This document shows, in pieces, positions 6,495 to 10,398 of a stretch of 10,398 bases of DNA. The notes beneath the pieces were generated by a model. The model saw nothing but the letters and a program-made list of their open reading frames with translations. It was not told the origin of the DNA and did not search any database. The DNA lies in assembly GCA_002358345.1 (NCBI GenBank), contig DEOR01000052.1:1-10398 (forward strand), written 5' to 3'. Source of the stretch: Proteobacteria bacterium UBA3413 (GTDB lineage: Bacteria > Pseudomonadota > Gammaproteobacteria > Magnimaribacterales > D2472). Numbering within the stretch: the stretch's first letter is position 1; each line of letters begins with the position of its first letter. The position numbers and the translations under genes were made by a program.

Positions 6495-7977
6495 CGTTAT
6501 GATTTTGCAGCTTGAGCAACTCCTGGAAGCTGGTAATGCCCTGAATTAATAACTCGGTAGAAGATGATTGAATAGAGTCTGTGTTTGCAAAAGCCTCCTT
6601 GGTGAGGTCGGACTCTGAGGCATCGTCGTGGATCATTTTCTTTAATTGGTCGGTGATGCTAATCGCCTCGGTTAGAGCAATTCTTCCCTTAAAGCCTGAC
6701 TGGTTACAATCAGAGCAGCCAACTCCCTTAAACGTAATAGCATTGGATGAAAGGTGAAATTTTTCTTTGATTGCATAGGATGTCTCTACTGGTTCTTTAC
6801 AATTTTGACACAATCTCCTTACCAACCTTTGAGCTATAACCAATCTTAAACTGGATGCGAGAAGATAAGATTCAATCCCCATGTCGCGGAGCCTTGCGAT
6901 AGCCCCAATTGCACTGTTCGTATGAACTGTTGAAAGAACTAAGTGGCCAGTCAATGATGCTTGGATTGCAATTTTGGCAGTCTCAATGTCTCTAATCTCT
7001 CCAACCATGACGATATCAGGATCTTGACGTAAAATTGATCTCAACCCAGATGCAAAATCATAACCAGCCTTGGGGTTCACCTGAGTTTGCCCAATCCCCG
7101 GTAAAGTATATTCAATGGGATCTTCCACGGTTAAGATATTTTGAGATGTGTCACTTATATGCTGGAGGCCAGCGTACAAGGTTGTGGTTTTACCAGAGCC
7201 AGTGGGCCCGGTAACAAGAATAATGCCTTCTGGAAACTGCAGTGCGCGCTGATATGTGCTTAAAATTGTCTCAGGAAGACCCAGGTCCTCTATGTTAATT
7301 TGAGATGCTTGTTTATCAAGTAATCTCAGAACGATCCTCTCGCCGTAAGACGAAGGCAATGTCGAAACCCGCACATCTACTTTTTTAGAACCCAAAGACA
7401 AAGAGACTCGACCATCCTGAGGCTTGCGTCGCTCAGCTATATCTAATCGAGCAATAATCTTTAACCGAGAGATGATTGGAGCAGATAATCTTGCATCTTG
7501 GATTAAGACTTCTTGAAGGATGCCATCAATCCGATATCTCACTATAAAATTTGCTTCGTAGGGTTCAAAATGGATGTCTGAAGCTCTAGACTTAATTGCT
7601 TGGCTAATCACCCCATTAATAAGCTTGATAATAGGGGCGTCATTTGCGCCGCTAAGTAAGTCTTCTGTGGGGGCTAATGTATTTGCAAATGACTGCAGAT
7701 CAAAATTTTCTGATAGCTCTGCATTAATGGCTGATTCATCTTCACCAAGTGCATAGTATTTTGTTAGCAGTTGGTCAAAATCTACGGAAGAACAAAGCTT
7801 GATGTCAAAAGGCTGACGCAAATATCTAGAAATCTCTTTGTATAAAAATAGTGGAATTTTTTTTTCTGAATGAACTTGGAGTGTTAAATTTTTTTCAAAT
7901 GCTATAACTCTCAAGCTCTTAGAAAAATCATAAGGCAGTAAGGGTATGTTGTTTTCAGACAAACTCTTCTCAACCAT
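6481..7977 (-). CDS. gspE: Type II secretion cytoplasmic ATPase GspE
   Basis: GspE is the hexameric cytoplasmic AAA+-like ATPase that docks on GspL/GspF and drives pseudopilus extension. The 498 residues match the family. The N-terminal N1E domain (1 to about 95) is the GspL-binding part. The N2E domain (about 110-225) contains SDIHFEPYE (133-141) and RRKPQDGR (183-190). Walker A is GPTGSGKT (257-264), the Asp box is within LTVEDPIEY (282-290), Walker B is DPDIVMVGEIRD (319-330) and the His box is around STVHTNSA (349-356). A zinc-binding tetracysteine is complete: C390, C393, C421, C424, as in most T2SS ATPases. ATG follows the gspD stop by one base (TAGGATG), and an AGAG/TAGG sequence precedes it. 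No catalytic residue is missing, so the enzyme should be active. Confidence 0.98.
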   Translation of the reverse strand: MVEKSLSENNIPLLPYDFSKSLRVIAFEKNLTLQVHSEKKIPLFLYKEISRYLRQPFDIKLCSSVDFDQLLTKYYALGEDESAINAELSENFDLQSFANTLAPTEDLLSGANDAPIIKLINGVISQAIKSRASDIHFEPYEANFIVRYRIDGILQEVLIQDARLSAPIISRLKIIARLDIAERRKPQDGRVSLSLGSKKVDVRVSTLPSSYGERIVLRLLDKQASQINIEDLGLPETILSTYQRALQFPEGIILVTGPTGSGKTTTLYAGLQHISDTSQNILTVEDPIEYTLPGIGQTQVNPKAGYDFASGLRSILRQDPDIVMVGEIRDIETAKIAIQASLTGHLVLSTVHTNSAIGAIARLRDMGIESYLLASSLRLVIAQRLVRRLCQNCKEPVETSYAIKEKFHLSSNAITFKGVGCSDCNQSGFKGRIALTEAISITDQLKKMIHDDASESDLTKEAFANTDSIQSSSTELLIQGITSFQELLKLQNHNDVDL

Positions 7978-7978
7978 C

Positions 7979-9835
7979 CTAGTCTCTGGTGAGGTCTAAT
8001 ATAGTCTTGTTATTCGGATCTCTTAGTAATTGCTCCGCTGTAATAAAATTATATTTTGCATTTGATAGCTCTGAAATATCCTCAGCATCTGACAGTATTG
8101 TTGGCCTAAGGAAAACCATCAAGTTTCTCTGCACCCGTGACTCAGCAGACGATCTAAATAGCCTACCAAGCAATGGAATAGATCCTAGAATAGGAACCCT
8201 AGAAACATTCTCCTGCAAATCATCATCAATCAAACCGCCCAATACAATCATTTGATTGTTATCGACCAACACAGTTGTTTCAATGCTTCTCTTATTAGTG
8301 ATTAAATCCGTTGTTCCTGTTAAAGGGCCTACCACTCCGGAGACCTCTTGTTTAATTTTTAGTATTACAGAATTGCCTTCATTAATTTGTGGCGTGATGG
8401 ATAATTTAATGCCTACCTCTTGCCTTGAGGTTGTTCGAAAGGGATTGGCGTTACTAGAACCCAAACTTTCTCCCGTTGTAATAGGAATTTCTTGCCCTAT
8501 GACCAGGCTCGCAGGCTCGTTATCCATAGCAATAATTGAGGGGGTAGATAAAATATTAGAGTTTTGGTCCTCCGCAATAGCTCTAATGATTCCTACAAAA
8601 CTATCACTTCCGTTTAAATTTCCTAAGCCGGCTATCAGGCCTTGGGTATTAAGCAGAGATGAAACACCTTGGGCGCTTAAAGTTGCGTTTCCAGATTCAA
8701 TTTGAGATCCTGCAATGGCCAGCAAATCTGGACCTCCATCTTGAAATCGACTGAGGCCTATTGGGATATCACCATCAGCAGAACCTTTAAAGATGGTTTC
8801 AACTCCCAGACTTTTTGCAGCTGTTTCTGAAAGCTCAACAATAATTGCTTCAACTAAAACTTGGGCTCGGCGAATATCAAGTTTCGCTACAAGATTTTTA
8901 ATCACATCAAGGGTTGATTCTTCGGCGGAGATAATTAATGAATTTGTTTCGCGATGAGAGGTTATCACAGGCTTACTTTGATCTTCGCTAGCAAATCGAG
9001 AAGAAACAGTACTGATAATTGCTGCAACTTCCTCCGCTTTTGCATATTTCAAATACATAACTGTGATTGATCCTCCGGAAAGAGCGTCTCTATCTAAAGT
9101 TTTTAAAGTCCTGCTAATATTATTTGTCACAACCAGATCGGCAGAAAGTATGACTGAGTTTGAAGGAGAAAAGGGAACAGCAATAAAGTTATTAATTGTT
9201 GGATTATTTTGAGCTTTGAGCTTGTCTAAAATTCTAACCGCCTCTATGGAAGATAGATTCTCTAACTTAATAATAGTGATGTCAGCTGTATTATTTTTAT
9301 CTAATTCTTTTAGAAGCGTCTCAATTCTTTCTATGTTTGATTTTATATCAACTAGCAGAAGTGAGTTAATGGACGGTATGCTGGAAAGATGTGATTGCCT
9401 GCCAGTCAATGGTTTGATTTGAGGAAGCATTTCACCAGCAGAACGATTTTTGAGCGTTAAGACTTTTGTTACGGTGTCTGCGCTATTAATACCCACATTG
9501 AGATCTCGGGTAGCGTCATTCTCAGGAATGATTCTAATGATATTGCCATCAGATATTGCGGTAAATCCCTGTGCCTGGATAGTTCTCAGGTAGACACTCC
9601 ACACTTGGTTAGCATTTAGGATTGAGTCTGAGAATATTGTGACTCGACCTTTAACTCTGGGATCCAAGATCAGGGTTTTATTGGCAAATTTAGAAATATC
9701 CTGAGTGACTTGGGATATGTCCGCATCAAGGTAATTTAAGGTAAAAGTTTCCTGGGCCTCTACATTCGTTACTAACAAGCACAAGGCCACAAGAGCAAGC
9801 AAGGACTTGAAATTATTTATTTTACTTTTTTGCAT
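7979..9835 (-). CDS. gspD: Type II secretion outer-membrane secretin GspD
   Basis: GspD multimerises into the outer-membrane gated channel through which folded substrates leave. The 618-residue product, slightly short for the family, has a Sec signal peptide with hydrophobic core (11-23) and probable cleavage after VEA (27/28). The periplasmic domains follow: N0 (about 29-105, binds GspC), then N1 (about 120-183), N2 (about 185-250) and N3 (about 255-325). The secretin core (about 325-582) has NSNILSTPSIIAMDNEPASL (426-445), VGIKLSITPQI (474-484), and the closing VPILGSIPLLGRLFR (547-561) with NLMVFLRPTIL (571-581). Only about 36 residues follow. No pilotin gene is nearby; whether this tail recruits one cannot be judged from sequence. 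ATG overlaps gspC by 14 nt and the stop is one base from gspE. Confidence 0.98.
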   Translation of the reverse strand: MQKSKINNFKSLLALVALCLLVTNVEAQETFTLNYLDADISQVTQDISKFANKTLILDPRVKGRVTIFSDSILNANQVWSVYLRTIQAQGFTAISDGNIIRIIPENDATRDLNVGINSADTVTKVLTLKNRSAGEMLPQIKPLTGRQSHLSSIPSINSLLLVDIKSNIERIETLLKELDKNNTADITIIKLENLSSIEAVRILDKLKAQNNPTINNFIAVPFSPSNSVILSADLVVTNNISRTLKTLDRDALSGGSITVMYLKYAKAEEVAAIISTVSSRFASEDQSKPVITSHRETNSLIISAEESTLDVIKNLVAKLDIRRAQVLVEAIIVELSETAAKSLGVETIFKGSADGDIPIGLSRFQDGGPDLLAIAGSQIESGNATLSAQGVSSLLNTQGLIAGLGNLNGSDSFVGIIRAIAEDQNSNILSTPSIIAMDNEPASLVIGQEIPITTGESLGSSNANPFRTTSRQEVGIKLSITPQINEGNSVILKIKQEVSGVVGPLTGTTDLITNKRSIETTVLVDNNQMIVLGGLIDDDLQENVSRVPILGSIPLLGRLFRSSAESRVQRNLMVFLRPTILSDAEDISELSNAKYNFITAEQLLRDPNNKTILDLTRD

Positions 9836-10229
9836 TGATTAAACTTGTTTTTAGTTCGTATTTCTCGCCCATATATTCAAATATAGCAGAATCAACGTCC
9901 ACGCTAATGAGTTTATATTTATTTTCTAATAATTCTCCTTGCTGCACAACGTAAGATTTATTGTTCCGCTTAACTATAATTGATGCTCTTACAGCTCCTG
10001 CCCTGTAGCCAATGACCTCATATTCAAAATCAGGAGACTGGATGGGTTCATCGGAGAGATTATCTTTAATGGAGGTTTGCATGATTGCTTGATTAATGGG
10101 TTGAAACTTTAAATCAAGGTTCTCAGGCTTTGATAAAATGCTGCTAGCTAAGATCATCAGTTGATAGCCAGCTAAAAATAACAATAAGCCAAGTAGTAAT
10201 CGTTTGATTATGGTGAGTTTAATTTTCAT
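9822..10229 (-). CDS. gspC: Short GspC-like type II secretion inner-membrane linker (homology-region domain only)
   Basis: GspC bridges the inner-membrane platform to the N0 domain of the secretin. This copy has only 135 residues, about half the usual length. It shows a short basic N-terminus, one membrane helix (about 9-29), a linker, and one periplasmic domain (about 69-127). In that domain, the strands YEVIGYRAGAVRASIIV (70-86), KSYVVQQGEL (91-100) and the closing IFEYMGEKYELK (116-127) match the GspC homology-region fold. The C-terminal PDZ or coiled-coil domain used for substrate selection or multimerisation is absent, and no ORF continues it; gspD begins 14 nt before the stop. ATG at 10229 lies 4 nt after a perfect hairpin and has no Shine-Dalgarno sequence. 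Type IV pilus PilP-like proteins have a related fold, but the neighbours support GspC. Confidence 0.88.
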   Translation of the reverse strand: MKIKLTIIKRLLLGLLLFLAGYQLMILASSILSKPENLDLKFQPINQAIMQTSIKDNLSDEPIQSPDFEYEVIGYRAGAVRASIIVKRNNKSYVVQQGELLENKYKLISVDVDSAIFEYMGEKYELKTSLINAKK

Positions 10230-10233
10230 AATA

Positions 10234-10262
10234 TAAATGAGCTAAATATTTTAGCTCATTTA
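10234..10262 (-). terminator. Perfect 13-bp hairpin between the TonB receptor gene and gspC
   Basis: The minus-strand arms TAAATGAGCTAAA and TTTAGCTCATTTA are perfectly complementary (10262-10250 and 10246-10234) around a 3-nt loop. The hairpin starts about 18 nt after the receptor stop codon and ends 4 nt before the gspC ATG. It is AT-rich, with only TATT after it, so it would be a weak rho-independent terminator. It also covers the position where the gspC ribosome site would lie. It may therefore act as a partial terminator, a 3'-end stabiliser of receptor mRNA, or a translational brake on gspC. The hairpin is seen directly; its function is inferred. Confidence 0.55.
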
Positions 10263-10280
10263 ATATATAAAGTTAGGATT

Positions 10281-10398
10281 TTAGAAACTTAGTTTAAATC
10301 CAAGGGAAACAGAGGTTCCTAACTGGTATTGATCATAGAAAATAGCTGAATTAGCCATGGTTGCTTCATAGTCTTCATTTAGAAGGTTTCTTATTTCC
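10281..10398 (-). CDS. TonB-dependent outer-membrane receptor, C-terminal fragment (partial, 5' end outside window)
   Basis: Reading leftwards from the right edge, an open frame of 38 residues ends at TAA (10283-10281). It begins EIRNLLNEDYEATMANSAIF and ends with VSLGFKLSF. The N-L-L-N-E-D-Y-E segment matches the 'NLFNxxYE' motif found near the end of TonB-dependent receptor barrels. The alternating hydrophobic final strand with a terminal phenylalanine is the outer-membrane protein signature recognised by the BAM complex. The full gene (usually 700-1000 residues) lies beyond the window. It is co-directional with and 51 nt upstream of gspC, so it may share a transcript with the secretion operon. 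The substrate cannot be inferred from this piece. Confidence 0.8.
   Translation of the reverse strand, partial: EIRNLLNEDYEATMANSAIFYDQYQLGTSVSLGFKLSF

Noticed and set aside
8256..8705. Plus-strand open frame of 149 codons opposite gspD
   Set aside because: It lies wholly antisense to the well-conserved secretin core, has no recognisable domain and no plausible ribosome site or promoter. It is a frame shadow of gspD.
9822..10229. Identification of the first operon gene as pilP of a type IV pilus system
   Set aside because: The domain fold is related, but the gene sits directly before gspD in a complete gsp C-M operon containing GspK and a GspG calcium loop, which type IV pilus clusters lack.
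10264..10283. TAAAAT and TATATT hexamers between the receptor stop and gspC as a gsp promoter
   Set aside because: Neither has a -35-like hexamer at 16-19 bp spacing, and AT-rich DNA gives such -10 matches freely.

Overview
The window is dominated by one uninterrupted minus-strand operon (836-10229, about 9.4 kb) that encodes the eleven core components of a type II secretion system (T2SS) in canonical order: gspC-D-E-F-G-H-I-J-K-L-M, read from right to left. The DNA is AT-rich and tightly packed. Neighbouring gsp genes overlap by 4-19 nt or are separated by at most 3 nt. Together with a TonB-dependent receptor fragment, this suggests a Gram-negative proteobacterium, most likely a low-GC, possibly streamlined marine gammaproteobacterium. 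That placement is inference; no marker gene fixes the taxon.

Layout from left to right: 1-210 is non-coding, with a good sigma70-type promoter and repeat motifs. 211-702 (+) is a small MarR-like winged-helix regulator. 703-835 is a short convergent intergenic stretch with no convincing terminator. 836-10229 (-) is the gsp operon, with gspM nearest the left and gspC at the right. 10230-10280 is a 51-nt gap containing a perfect 13-bp hairpin. 10281-10398 (-) is the C-terminal end of a TonB-dependent outer-membrane receptor whose start lies outside the window.

How the genes work together: GspD forms the outer-membrane secretin. GspC links it to the inner-membrane platform of GspF, GspL and GspM. 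The GspE ATPase docks on GspL/GspF and powers assembly of a periplasmic pseudopilus. That pseudopilus is built from major GspG, capped by minor GspH, I, J and K, and pushes folded periplasmic proteins through GspD. The prepilin peptidase (GspO/PilD), any GspN, any GspA/B or pilotin, and any recognisable secreted substrate are all absent from the window and must be supplied elsewhere.

Most of the window is ordinary and well explained. I found no undescribed system. The points worth a second look are a very short GspC without a PDZ or coiled-coil tail, a hairpin abutting the gspC start codon, TTG/GTG starts confined to gspH, gspJ and gspM while gspG has the best ribosome binding site, a poly-A/poly-T palindrome at the gspI/gspJ junction, and repeated TATCTA-type motifs upstream of the regulator.
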